Assembly (NCBI GenBank): GCA_002748265.1
Contig: PDRY01000017.1
Location: 99,514-163,513, forward strand
Reading direction: 5' to 3'
DNA: 64,000 bases
Source of the DNA: Rhodobacterales bacterium
Lineage (GTDB): Bacteria > Pseudomonadota > Alphaproteobacteria > Rhodobacterales > Rhodobacteraceae
A program made the position numbers and the translations under genes. Position 1 is the stretch's first letter, and every line of letters starts with the position of its first letter. The notes beneath the pieces are model-generated. The model did no database searches, was not told where the DNA came from, and worked only from the letters and a program-made list of their open reading frames with translations. Below are positions 9,031 to 16,963 of this stretch, in pieces.

Positions 9031-9279
9031 CTACTTCTGGAAATCGCGCTTCCAGGTCTCGTAAGGCATGCCGTAGAATTCCGCCCGTGCCTCCTCCTTG
9101 GACCAGGTGATTCCCTCGTCCACTGCGGCCTCTTGCATCCAGCGGGCCAGGCAGTTGCGGCAAAAGCCCGACAGCTCCATCAGGTCGATGTTTTGCACGT
9201 CGCGGCGCTCTTCCATCAGGTGCTGTTGCAGCTTGCGAAAGGCGGCGGCTTCGATCCGGGTGCGAGTGGCGTCATCCAT
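9031..9279 (-). CDS. DUF1244 family protein
   Basis: 82-residue protein of the DUF1244 family, a small helical fold widespread in alpha- and gammaproteobacteria. The recognisable parts are the N terminus (RTRIEAAAFRKLQQHL) and the centre SGFCRNCLARWMQEAA with its CxxC. The family function is unknown. The start overlaps the end of the upstream amidohydrolase gene by 8 bp, so the two are co-transcribed and probably translationally coupled. Confidence 0.88.
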   Translation of the reverse strand: MDDATRTRIEAAAFRKLQQHLMEERRDVQNIDLMELSGFCRNCLARWMQEAAVDEGITWSKEEARAEFYGMPYETWKRDFQK

Positions 9280-10057
9280 GGGCGGGCTCCTGTTCGTGGG
9301 TCACATCGGCAAGGGCGGCTTGCAGGATCGGCGTGAGCCGTTCTGCCCAGGCCACCTGCTGTTCGGGCGTTTCGATCAAATCATTGCGCAGCTCGACCAG
9401 CGTGTTGAGCCGGTCCGGGACAAGCGCGTGGCGGTCGATGCTGTCGCCCTCAAGGTGCCCGGCATAAGGTTCATTGTCCCCGACGCACAAATCGGGTTCC
9501 GCGTGCAGCCGCGCGATGAGCGGGCGGGACAGGGCGCCGCCATGAGGTGCGTGCAGCACCCCCACATGCCATGGGCGCGCGGGCTTGCCCCGAAGCTGCG
9601 GCGTGAAGGAGTGGATCGCGAGGATCACCGTGTCGGGGCGACGCGCAGCCATGCGGGCGACCTCTGCGTGATAGGGCTCGTGCATCAGGGCGACACGGCG
9701 GGCCTTTTCGTCGGCGTCGGCGTGGCGGTTGCCGGGCACGACGGTCCCGTCGTAGAGCTTCATGAGCACGGTGGGATCGTCCGCCCCCCGGTTCGGGTCG
9801 ATCACCAGCCGCGAGAAATCCGACAGCACCGCCGGGGCGCCCAGCCCATCGGCCAGAGCCATGGCCAGCCCCGCGGCGCCAACATCATAGGCGATGTGGC
9901 GGTTCATATCCTCGGCGGCGAGCCCGAGCGTGCCGCCATTGACCATTGGGGGTATCGTGTTCGATGCGTGATCGCATGTGACCAGCCAGCGGCTGTCGCG
10001 GTCTTCGCCATGGATGTGAACGGGGGACCAGTCGGTCTCGATCTGTGTCATCTGCAT
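9272..10057 (-). CDS. N-formylglutamate amidohydrolase family protein
   Basis: About 261 residues of the FGase family (zinc hydrolases that release formate from N-formyl-L-glutamate in histidine breakdown, or act on related substrates). Supporting blocks are VTCDHASNTIP, the aspartate-rich FSRLVIDPNRG, and ILAIHSFTPQLRG. No other hut genes are nearby, so the substrate is uncertain. Start choice is weak: ATGs at 10078, 10057 and 10051 share the frame and none has a good ribosome binding site. I kept 10057. The gene is divergent from pyk and followed by the overlapping DUF1244 gene. Confidence 0.82.
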   Translation of the reverse strand: MQMTQIETDWSPVHIHGEDRDSRWLVTCDHASNTIPPMVNGGTLGLAAEDMNRHIAYDVGAAGLAMALADGLGAPAVLSDFSRLVIDPNRGADDPTVLMKLYDGTVVPGNRHADADEKARRVALMHEPYHAEVARMAARRPDTVILAIHSFTPQLRGKPARPWHVGVLHAPHGGALSRPLIARLHAEPDLCVGDNEPYAGHLEGDSIDRHALVPDRLNTLVELRNDLIETPEQQVAWAERLTPILQAALADVTHEQEPAHG

Positions 10058-10162
10058 TTTAGGACAGATACGATACATCCTCGGGGAAGTGAATTGCGGG
10101 GCGCGCGACTTCGTGACACGTTAGCGATAACCGCGCGGCGACGACAGAGGAACGGGACACGT

Positions 10163-11608
10163 ATGAAACGCCATCACAATGTGAAGATCGTGGCCACCCT
10201 TGGTCCGGCCAGCAATGACTACGAGACGATCCGCGCATTGTTCGAGGCGGGCGCCGATGTGTTCCGGCTCAATATGAGCCACGGCAGCCACGAAGAGATC
10301 CGCGCGCGCCACGAAATCATCCGGCAGATCGAGGCCGATCTGGGCACACCGGTTGGCATCCTGGCGGATCTTCAGGGCCCCAAACTGCGGGTGGGCGTTT
10401 TTGCCAATGAAGCGGCAGAGCTGGAAGACGGCCAACGGTTCCGCTTTGATCTGGATGACACGCCGGGCGATGCGCGCCGCGTCATGCTCCCGCACAAAGA
10501 AATCTTCGATGCGCTTGAAGCGGGGGCGACCCTGCTGGTCAACGATGGCAAGCTGCGGCTGAAGGTCGTCGAATGCGGCTCCGACTTCGCAGACTGCGAG
10601 GTTGTCGTGGGCGGCACGATTTCCAACCGCAAGGGGGTGAACGTGCCGGACGTGGTGCTGCCGCTGGCGGCATTGTCGGAAAAGGACCGCAAGGACCTGG
10701 CCTTTGTCTGCGATCTGGGGGTCGATTGGCTGGCCCTGTCCTTCGTGCAGCGCGCTGCCGATGTTGACGATGCCCGCGAACTGGCGGCAGGCCGGGCGGC
10801 GATCCTGTCCAAGATCGAAAAGCCCGCTGCCGTGCGCGATTTCGACGCCATCCTGGAAGCCAGCGACGGCATCATGGTGGCCCGGGGCGATCTGGGGGTG
10901 GAGCTTCCCGTGCAGAACGTGCCGCCGATCCAGAAGCAACTGGTGCGCGCCTGCCGCGAGAAAGCCAAGCCGGTTATCGTCGCGACCCAGATGCTGGAAA
11001 GCATGATCGAAAGCCCGATGCCCACGCGGGCCGAAGTGTCGGATGTGGCGAATGCCATCTATGAGGGCGCCGATGCCATCATGCTTTCGGCCGAATCGGC
11101 CGCCGGTCAGTATCCTGTCGAAGCCGTGCGCACGATGGACAATGTCGCCGCCGAGGTGGAAAGCGACCCGGTCTACACCGAGCTCATCGAAGCGACCCGC
11201 AGCGCGGAACGTGGGACCGTTGCCGAAGGTATCGTCGCCGCCGCCCGCGAGATTGCGGAAACCGCCGATATCAAAGCCATCTGCTGCTACACGGAAAGCG
11301 GCACCACGGCGCTTCTGACGGCGCGCGAGCGTCCTCGCGTGCCCATCGTCGCTCTGACGACACAGGTCCGCACCGCCCGGCGGTTGTGCCTGACCTGGGG
11401 CACCCATTGCCGGTTAAGCGGAGACGTCCACCGCTTCAAATCCGCGGTGATCGAGGCCGTGCGCGCGACTTTGTCGATCGGGCTTGCGGAAGAAAAAGAT
11501 CAGATCCTGGTCATGGCCGGGGTGCCATTCAAAACGCCGGGCTCGACCAACATTTTGCGCGTCGCGCCTTGCGAGGAGCGGTTGATCTACGCGGCAGAGC
11601 AAGAATAG
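10163..11608 (+). CDS. pyk: Pyruvate kinase
   Basis: 481-residue pyruvate kinase, converting phosphoenolpyruvate and ADP to pyruvate and ATP in the last step of glycolysis. Signature blocks are KIVATLGPAS at the start, FRLNMSHGSHEE, the active-site lysine region ILSKIEKP, and MVARGDLGVELP, followed by the metal/PEP-binding ATQMLESMI. The length matches the bacterial family, and the C-terminal effector domain is complete. The ATG at 10163 matches known N termini. A small membrane-protein gene follows 31 bp downstream in the same direction. Confidence 0.97.
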   Translation: MKRHHNVKIVATLGPASNDYETIRALFEAGADVFRLNMSHGSHEEIRARHEIIRQIEADLGTPVGILADLQGPKLRVGVFANEAAELEDGQRFRFDLDDTPGDARRVMLPHKEIFDALEAGATLLVNDGKLRLKVVECGSDFADCEVVVGGTISNRKGVNVPDVVLPLAALSEKDRKDLAFVCDLGVDWLALSFVQRAADVDDARELAAGRAAILSKIEKPAAVRDFDAILEASDGIMVARGDLGVELPVQNVPPIQKQLVRACREKAKPVIVATQMLESMIESPMPTRAEVSDVANAIYEGADAIMLSAESAAGQYPVEAVRTMDNVAAEVESDPVYTELIEATRSAERGTVAEGIVAAAREIAETADIKAICCYTESGTTALLTARERPRVPIVALTTQVRTARRLCLTWGTHCRLSGDVHRFKSAVIEAVRATLSIGLAEEKDQILVMAGVPFKTPGSTNILRVAPCEERLIYAAEQE

Positions 11609-11639
11609 TCTGGCGCGGTTTCCAAAAGGAGGGCGCGTG

Positions 11640-11876
11640 ATGGATCCCAGCTCTGACGTGATGCTTGTGAGCGGGGTGGTGCTGTTGGCACTGTTCATGC
11701 CCGCTGCCATTGGCGGGCTGGTTGAACGCAAGATTCCCTTCATCGCCCTGCCGATGGCCATCATCGCGGCATTTCTGATTCTCGTGGCCCTACGCAGCGT
11801 GCCGGGTGGGTTCTCCTGGTCGGAGTGGCGGCTCATTCCTGATGCGTTTATCAGGGTTCTGGCCCGCATCCTCTGA
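11640..11876 (+). CDS. Small membrane protein of unknown function
   Basis: 78 residues with two membrane helices (about residues 7-27 and 32-51), then a short tail rich in Trp and Arg. I do not recognise a named family. The ATG at 11640 has AAAAGGAGG 4-12 bases upstream; a GTG one codon earlier is less well placed. It follows pyk closely and ends about 115 bp before rpmI, which suggests a pyk-linked transcript. Confidence 0.7.
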   Translation: MDPSSDVMLVSGVVLLALFMPAAIGGLVERKIPFIALPMAIIAAFLILVALRSVPGGFSWSEWRLIPDAFIRVLARIL

Positions 11877-11990
11877 CCTTTGGTGACAGGCCTTGCCAAG
11901 GTTGTGGGTGCGGTCTATACGGGCGCCTTCATTCCCCGCGCGTCCGGCCAATTTGGGTTGCCGTGTCGCGCCAAGACGAGGAGACTCGAA

Positions 11991-12191
11991 ATGCCCAAGA
12001 TGAAGACGAAGTCGAGCTGCAAGAAGCGGTTCAAGGTGACGGCCTCGGGCCGTGTGAAGGCCGGTCAGGCGGGTAAGCGCCACGGCATGATCAAACGCAC
12101 CAAGAAGTTCATCCGCGACGCCCGTGGTACCACGGTGATGTCCAAGGCTGACGAAAAGATCGTCAAGCCTATGATGCCCTACAGCCGGTAA
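11991..12191 (+). CDS. rpmI: 50S ribosomal protein L35
   Basis: 66-residue basic protein with the L35 pattern [17 protein letters not shown], then GKRHGM and KTKKFIRD-type blocks. It is part of the large ribosomal subunit. The reading frame is open further upstream, but the L35 N terminus and GAGGAGA nine bases before the ATG fix the start at 11991. It lies 15 bp before rplT; infC is not seen upstream in this window, unlike the classical infC-rpmI-rplT order. Confidence 0.97.
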   Translation: MPKMKTKSSCKKRFKVTASGRVKAGQAGKRHGMIKRTKKFIRDARGTTVMSKADEKIVKPMMPYSR

Positions 12192-12206
12192 TCGGGAGGA
12201 TCTGAC

Positions 12207-12566
12207 ATGCGCGTTAAAGGCGGAACCGTTACCCATCGTCGTCACAAGAAGATCACGGATCAGGCGAAAGGCTATTATGGCCGTCGCAAGAACACCTTCA
12301 AGGTGGCCGCTCAGGCCGTCGACAAGGCCAACCAGTATGCGACCCGTGACCGCAAAAACCGCAAGCGCCAGTTCCGCGCCCTGTGGATCCAGCGGATCAA
12401 CGCCGCTGTGCGGATGCACGACGAAAGCCTGACCTATTCCAAGTTCATGGGCGGCCTGGCCAAGGCCGGCATCGAAGTGGACCGGAAAGTCCTGGCCGAT
12501 CTGGCCGTGCACGAGCCCGAAGCGTTCGGCGGCATCGTCGAGAAAGCCAAGGCTGCTCTGGCCTGA
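12207..12566 (+). CDS. rplT: 50S ribosomal protein L20
   Basis: 119-residue L20, which binds 23S rRNA early in large-subunit assembly. Diagnostic parts are [16 protein letters not shown], the basic helix block [21 protein letters not shown] and the C-terminal region [15 protein letters not shown]. It is co-transcribed with rpmI and followed 20 bp later by a clear intrinsic terminator. In enterobacteria L20 represses its own operon through an upstream pseudoknot; I see no direct sign of that here. Confidence 0.97.
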   Translation: MRVKGGTVTHRRHKKITDQAKGYYGRRKNTFKVAAQAVDKANQYATRDRKNRKRQFRALWIQRINAAVRMHDESLTYSKFMGGLAKAGIEVDRKVLADLAVHEPEAFGGIVEKAKAALA

Positions 12567-12585
12567 TTTGGCTGACAGATTTGCG

Positions 12586-12615
12586 AAAGGCCGCTCCATT
12601 CGGGGCGGCCTTTTT
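12586..12615 (+). terminator. Intrinsic terminator of rpmI-rplT
   Basis: Stem AAAGGCCGC / GCGGCCTTT with a loop of ten bases, followed by a run of five T. It stands directly after rplT and just before the convergent lipoprotein gene. Confidence 0.9.
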
Positions 12616-12617
12616 CG

Positions 12618-12965
12618 TTAGTAGCACCGGGTTGGCTCGCGCTGTGGCCTGCCGTCGCGGATCAGAACCGGCCCATTGGCCTCCAGCCGGATGGCATCGC
12701 CAGGCCGCGCGGTTAGATCCAGCCGGGCCGTGGGCGTCAGCACCCGGTAGCTGTTGCCGGGCGTGAGCCGCAGGGGCGTCCCCGGTGTCAGCGTCACAGG
12801 CCCCACCTGCGCGGCGGAGCAATCAAGCGCGACCGCGTAGAGCGTCGCGGGCATCGCCGCATCGCCCTCGATTGGCACAGCGATCTGCGGGCCGGGCGCG
12901 GCGCAGGACACGAGCCCGGTGAGGCTCAGGGCCAGACAGGCCCGGCGAAAAATCAACTGTTTCAT
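12618..12965 (-). CDS. Predicted small lipoprotein
   Basis: 115 residues starting MKQLIFRRACLALSLTG, a signal peptide that ends in the lipobox LVSC. The mature part is about 95 residues with beta-rich character and a Cys near each end (VALDCSAAQ and EPTRCY). I do not recognise a family. The start at 12965 is chosen because the longer reading to 13121 runs through a hairpin and lacks a ribosome binding site. The gene is downstream of, and may be read through from, the PiT-like permease gene. Confidence 0.65.
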   Translation of the reverse strand: MKQLIFRRACLALSLTGLVSCAAPGPQIAVPIEGDAAMPATLYAVALDCSAAQVGPVTLTPGTPLRLTPGNSYRVLTPTARLDLTARPGDAIRLEANGPVLIRDGRPQREPTRCY

Positions 12966-12980
12966 CCGCTCAGCTAAGAC

Positions 12981-13013
12981 GGGGGCGGGCCTCCCTGCAA
13001 GAGGCCCGCCCCC
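12981..13013 (-). terminator. GC-rich hairpin after the PiT-like gene
   Basis: Perfect 13-bp stem GGGGGCGGGCCTC / GAGGCCCGCCCCC with a 7-base loop, located 29 bp after the stop of the permease gene. The downstream T run is weak (GTCTTAGC), so termination is likely but may be partial. Confidence 0.55.
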
Positions 13014-13041
13014 GATTGAGGGGATGTCAGGCGCCGGATGC

Positions 13042-14016
13042 TTACCGCAATCCGAACACCACGGGCAGGCCGAAGGCCAGCAGCAGGCTAACCGCCAGCC
13101 CCAGCAGAGCCTTGAGCACATCCTCGCGCACGATCATCGCGGTCTCACGCGTGGAGGGCTCATACATATGGAACGAGATCGCGAATTCCCGCCCGGCCAG
13201 AAGCCCCAGGAACACCCAGGTGGTGGACATGGGGATGGCGCTCATCTCCTTGAAAACGAACAGGATCAGTCCGTAGATGAAGTCGATGATCGTCGCGGCG
13301 CGGATATCGACCGTGCCGGTTTTGGTGGTCACGATTCGCTGGATCGCTCCGCCGGAGCGGTAGAAGATCCAGGCATGCAGGATGAACAGCCAGATAAGAG
13401 CCAGGCCCAGCTCGGTCGCGGTGATCTGGCGGGGCAGGTAGGCAAAGATATTGGCCAGATCCTGAATAAGCCACTGGCTCCACAGGAAGGCGGTGGAGAG
13501 CCATTGTAGAACGATCCAGTAGCTTGGGATCGGCTCTCCGAAGGTCTGGTCGAAATAGGCCGTCGTTTTGCGGAAGATCGTATAATAGCACACGATGGCG
13601 ACCACGAAGGCCACCGCATAGCCCAGCCCCGACTTTATCAGCATCGCGCCGATGTTCTGCTGTGCGCCGCTGCCAATGGCAAAGACCGTCAGCACCAGGA
13701 AGGTGGTCGAAACCGGCACGCCGAAGCGTGTCAGCAGCAAGATCACCAGAGGCGGCACGATATACATCGCGCTGATGCCGCCTTCGGGCAGGGGGAATTT
13801 GGACAGTCGTCCGTAGGCGGGATCGCCCCCGGAGGATACCCAGCCGTAGATCAGGACCACGGCGAGGATCGAGCAGGCGAAGATCCACAGCACCCACCAG
13901 GGCCGGTGCGCGTTTGAGCTGAGGAATGTCCCCAGGGTTTGAATGGCGTCATTGGCCACGATTGAATACGCGGCGAGCGAAAATCCGAGAATCATGAAAA
14001 TCGTTGTGGCGTCCAT
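13042..14016 (-). CDS. PiT/PHO4-like membrane transporter
   Basis: 324 residues with about eight to nine hydrophobic helices. Two internal halves each show a motif typical of PiT phosphate permeases: the N-terminal ANDAIQTLGTFLSSN resembles the GANDVANA block, and GVPVSTTFLVLTV and IPMSTTWVFLGLL match the paired PxSTT signatures of the inverted repeat. The protein is shorter and more divergent than classical PitA, so phosphate as the substrate is an inference from the family. There are no pho or pap genes beside it, and it faces away from pheS. Confidence 0.6.
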   Translation of the reverse strand: MDATTIFMILGFSLAAYSIVANDAIQTLGTFLSSNAHRPWWVLWIFACSILAVVLIYGWVSSGGDPAYGRLSKFPLPEGGISAMYIVPPLVILLLTRFGVPVSTTFLVLTVFAIGSGAQQNIGAMLIKSGLGYAVAFVVAIVCYYTIFRKTTAYFDQTFGEPIPSYWIVLQWLSTAFLWSQWLIQDLANIFAYLPRQITATELGLALIWLFILHAWIFYRSGGAIQRIVTTKTGTVDIRAATIIDFIYGLILFVFKEMSAIPMSTTWVFLGLLAGREFAISFHMYEPSTRETAMIVREDVLKALLGLAVSLLLAFGLPVVFGLR

Positions 14017-14134
14017 GGCGGGGCTCCTTTTTCAACGGTGCCTTCAGCCTCTCAGCCCGCTGTAACAGCCGTGTGAGCCTTGCGCGGGCGCCGCCATCAG
14101 GCTAACCCGGCGCCTGACCACGAGGAGCCGCGCC

Positions 14135-15193
14135 ATGGATGATCTGAAAGCCAAGTACCTGAGCCAAATCGCTGACGCAGCGGATGAGGCCGCGCTTGAA
14201 GACATCCGGCTTTCGGCCGTTGGCAAGAAGGGCGAAGTCAGCCTCAAGATGCGCGAGCTGGGCAAGATGACCCCGGAAGAGCGCAAGACCGCTGGTCCCG
14301 CGCTCAATGCCCTTAAGGATGAGATCAACGCCGCGCTTGGCGCCAAGAAGATCGCGCTTGAGGATGCCGCGCTTGATGCGCGCCTGCGGGAGGAGTGGCT
14401 GGACGTCACCTTGCCGGGCCGCCCGCGCCGTCAGGGCTCCATTCACCCGATCAGCCATGTCTGGGAAGAATGCACCGCGATCTTCGCGGATATGGGGTTC
14501 TCGGTTGCTGAAGGCCCTCAGATTGAGAGCGATTGGTACAATTTCGACGCGCTGAACATCCCCGGCCACCACCCCGCGCGGGCCGAGATGGACACGTTCT
14601 ACATGTCCCAGACCAAAGATGCGAACCGCCCGCCGGTGCTGCGCACGCACACCTCGCCGGTGCAGATCCGCCATATGGAGGCGAATGGCGCTCCGTGCCG
14701 GATCATCTGTCCGGGCCGCGTCTACCGTGCCGATTACGATCAGACCCATACGCCGATGTTCCACCAGGTCGAAGGGCTCGCGATCGACAAGGACATCTCC
14801 ATGGCGAACCTGAAATGGGTGCTTGAGGAGTTCTTCTCCGCCTATTTCGGCAAGTCGGTGAAAACCCGCTTCCGGGCCTCGCACTTCCCCTTCACGGAAC
14901 CGTCGGCCGAAGTGGACATCCAGTGCAGCTTTGAAGGCGGCACCGTGAAGGTGGGCGAAGGCGACGACTGGCTCGAAGTGCTGGGCTCCGGCATGGTCCA
15001 CCCGAAGGTGCTTCAGGCGGGAGGGATCGACCCGAACGAATGGCAGGGCTTTGCCTTCGGGATGGGGATCGACCGGATCGCGATGCTGAAATACGGCATC
15101 CCCGATCTGCGCGCGTTCTTTGAGAGCGATCTGCGGTGGCTGCGGCATTACGGCTTCTCGGCGCTTGCTGCGCCGACGATCCACGCGGGCTGA
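14135..15193 (+). CDS. pheS: Phenylalanyl-tRNA synthetase alpha subunit
   Basis: 352-residue catalytic subunit of the heterotetrameric PheRS. The N-terminal coiled coil (residues about 1-80) is followed by the class II core. The class II motifs are visible in [12 protein letters not shown], the [23 protein letters not shown] block and the C-terminal [18 protein letters not shown]. The length is normal. The usual neighbour pheT is not downstream: a repeat-protein gene follows 81 bp later and no pheT is seen in the whole window. Confidence 0.96.
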   Translation: MDDLKAKYLSQIADAADEAALEDIRLSAVGKKGEVSLKMRELGKMTPEERKTAGPALNALKDEINAALGAKKIALEDAALDARLREEWLDVTLPGRPRRQGSIHPISHVWEECTAIFADMGFSVAEGPQIESDWYNFDALNIPGHHPARAEMDTFYMSQTKDANRPPVLRTHTSPVQIRHMEANGAPCRIICPGRVYRADYDQTHTPMFHQVEGLAIDKDISMANLKWVLEEFFSAYFGKSVKTRFRASHFPFTEPSAEVDIQCSFEGGTVKVGEGDDWLEVLGSGMVHPKVLQAGGIDPNEWQGFAFGMGIDRIAMLKYGIPDLRAFFESDLRWLRHYGFSALAAPTIHAG

Positions 15194-15274
15194 CCGCCCC
15201 CCGATTTGCGCCGTCGCGCGACTGTCATGCGCGCCCTCCATGCTCAAGGTTCCAACAGCATGGAGGACAATCCC

Positions 15275-16072
15275 ATGACGGATCGACTGAACCAGATCAC
15301 CATCGTCAACGATGATGACAAGGAAACCGGCGTGCTTAACGGCGGCACGGCCAATCTCGCACTTGGCGGTGAAGGCGCTCAGGGCGACATTATCCTGCGC
15401 AACGGAGAGGCCAAGCACACCGTCCATATCGACGGAGGCTCGGGCAATCTGACGCTGGGCGGCAATGGCGCTGTGGGCGATCTTGCTCTTGAGAACTGGG
15501 AAGGCGGCCAGACCATCCATCTCGATGGCGGCACCGCCAATCTTCAGATGGGCGGCCATGGCGCGTCCGGGGACATTGCTCTGCAGGACGGTGAAAACCG
15601 GCAATCCGTGTTTCTCGACGGCGGTGACGGCAATCTGACGCTGGGCGGGGGCACCCATAACGGCGATATCGGGCTGCTGTCCGATGATGGCAAGCTGCGG
15701 GCGCATATCGACGGCGGGCGGGCGAATATCTACCTGGGCGGCGAAGGCGCCGCCGGAGACATCGCCCTGAAGGATGACGACGGAGAGACGGTCATCCATC
15801 TGGATGCCGGGGATGGCGCGATTCGGATCAAGGGCGATCATGTGCAGACGGCGGATCACGTCTTTGCCGACGACTATGCCCTGGCCCCGCTGGCGGAGGT
15901 CGAATCCCATATCGCGGCGAACCGGCACCTGCCCGGCGTGCCCTCTGCGGCCGAGATGAAGCGGGACGGCGTCGATCTTCTGACGATGAACCGGATGCTT
16001 CTGGAGCAGGTCGAGGAACTGACCTTGCGCCTCATCTCCATGGAGAAGCGGATCGCCAAGCTGGAGCGCTAA
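15275..16072 (+). CDS. Gly-Asp repeat protein with adhesin-like coiled-coil tail
   Basis: 265 residues. Residues about 18-175 consist of five to six imperfect repeats of roughly 31 residues with the pattern (V/I)H(I/L)DGGxxNLxLGGxGAxGDIAL, which suggests a stacked beta-solenoid. Then comes a region found at the C end of tail-fibre-like and surface proteins, mostly of Bacteroidetes (VFADDYALAPLAEVESHIAANRH followed by LPGVPSAAEM), and a final coiled coil (LLEQVEELTLRLISMEKRIAKLE) that probably trimerises. No signal peptide is visible. The start at 15275 is set by GGAGG eight bases upstream; an ATG at 15260 and a GTG at 15206 are less likely. The exact function is unknown. Confidence 0.75.
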   Translation: MTDRLNQITIVNDDDKETGVLNGGTANLALGGEGAQGDIILRNGEAKHTVHIDGGSGNLTLGGNGAVGDLALENWEGGQTIHLDGGTANLQMGGHGASGDIALQDGENRQSVFLDGGDGNLTLGGGTHNGDIGLLSDDGKLRAHIDGGRANIYLGGEGAAGDIALKDDDGETVIHLDAGDGAIRIKGDHVQTADHVFADDYALAPLAEVESHIAANRHLPGVPSAAEMKRDGVDLLTMNRMLLEQVEELTLRLISMEKRIAKLER

Positions 16073-16117
16073 ACGCTCTGGTTGCCATTCGTTCACACTT
16101 TGTTCATGGTGAGGGGC

Positions 16118-16570
16118 ATGGAGCCCCTCACCGATCTGCAACCCGGCCAGCGAATCGCCCGCGGTATCAGCCGCCACTTGGCGCGCGCGCATGGGATGGC
16201 GGTTCTGGAAGAAGTCGCGCCGACGCGCGGGCTGCGGGTGGACGTCATGGCGCTCTCGCCCAAAGGAGAGATCTGGGTGGTGGAGTGCAAATCCAGCCGC
16301 GCAGATTTTACCAGCGATCACAAATGGCAGGGCTATCTGGACTGGTGCGACCGGTTCTTCTGGGGCGTGGACCCGGATTTTCCGACGGAGCTATTGCCCG
16401 ACGGCACCGGCCTGATCCTGGCGGATGACTACGGCGGTGAGCTGCTGCGCACAGGCCCCGAATCGCGGCTGGCCCCGGCGCGGCGCAAGGCGCTGACGTT
16501 GCTGTTTGCCCGCACGGCGGCGCAGCGCGCCCATGCGGCGCGCGATCCAAAGATGGCCGGGATTTTGTAG
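16118..16570 (+). CDS. mmcB: MmcB family DNA repair protein
   Basis: About 150 residues of the MmcB (DUF1052) family, PD-(D/E)xK-like nuclease-fold proteins. In Caulobacter, MmcB belongs to the SOS regulon and is linked to mitomycin C resistance. The core GLRVDVMALSPKGEIWVVECKSSRADF holds the Asp, Glu-x-Lys triad of the fold. The start is either 16118 or an ATG at 16106 in the same frame; neither has a well-spaced ribosome binding site. The stop is four bases from the convergent DUF6324-like gene. No LexA box was identified with confidence. Confidence 0.85.
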   Translation: MEPLTDLQPGQRIARGISRHLARAHGMAVLEEVAPTRGLRVDVMALSPKGEIWVVECKSSRADFTSDHKWQGYLDWCDRFFWGVDPDFPTELLPDGTGLILADDYGGELLRTGPESRLAPARRKALTLLFARTAAQRAHAARDPKMAGIL

Positions 16571-16573
16571 GCG

Positions 16574-16759
16574 CTACTTGATCCGCGCGGCGGTCTTTGC
16601 CGCGGCGAGGATCTCTTCCGCGATCTCTTCCGCTTCCTCAGGGGCGAAGTCCATCGGGATCTCGACGCCATTCGCTTCGATGAACAGCCGCACCATGCCG
16701 TGATCGGTCGGCCCGATCTGAAGGTTCGCTTCCATGTCACGTTCGGTATTGATGCTCAT
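16574..16759 (-). CDS. Small conserved protein (DUF6324-like)
   Basis: 61 residues, acidic, beginning MSINTERDMEANLQIG and ending in an Ala/Glu-rich helix (PEEAEEIAEEILAAAK). It looks like a small protein found widely in Rhodobacteraceae; the DUF6324 name is from memory. AAGGAGA lies six bases before the ATG. Function unknown. Confidence 0.65.
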   Translation of the reverse strand: MSINTERDMEANLQIGPTDHGMVRLFIEANGVEIPMDFAPEEAEEIAEEILAAAKTAARIK

Positions 16760-16862
16760 CGAGGTCTCCTTGAACAGGGCCAGAAAGTGCCCCCCGAAGA
16801 TGCAAAAGGCAAGGGCCGGGGGCTTGCATTTCGGGCGCCGGGGCTATAGGTCTCCGCGACGT

Positions 16863-16939
16863 GCCGCCTTAGCTCAGTTGGTTAGAGCGCTTGATTGTGG
16901 ATCAAGAGGTCCCCCGTTCGAACCGGGGAGGTGGTACCA
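16863..16939 (+). tRNA. tRNA-His (GTG anticodon)
   Basis: 77 bases including an encoded CCA. Acceptor stem GCCGCCT / AGGTGGT, D arm GCTCAGTTGGTTAGAGC, anticodon arm CTTGA-TTGTGGA-TCAAG with anticodon GTG, T arm CCCCG-TTCGAAC-CGGGG. It has A73 and a G1-U72 wobble pair, and the base before position 1 is T, so the universal G-1:C73 pair of tRNA-His is absent. This is the known alphaproteobacterial form of tRNA-His. Confidence 0.97.
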
Positions 16940-16963
16940 CTCTCATCCCTCAGGAATTTCCGC

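Noticed and set aside
9098-10162. Upstream extension of the pyk frame
   Set aside because: The extension covers the opposite-strand amidohydrolase gene; pyruvate kinase homology starts at 10163.
14102-16321. 739-residue minus-strand open frame across pheS and the repeat-protein gene
   Set aside because: It spans two well-supported plus-strand genes and the gap between them; the product has no recognisable domain.
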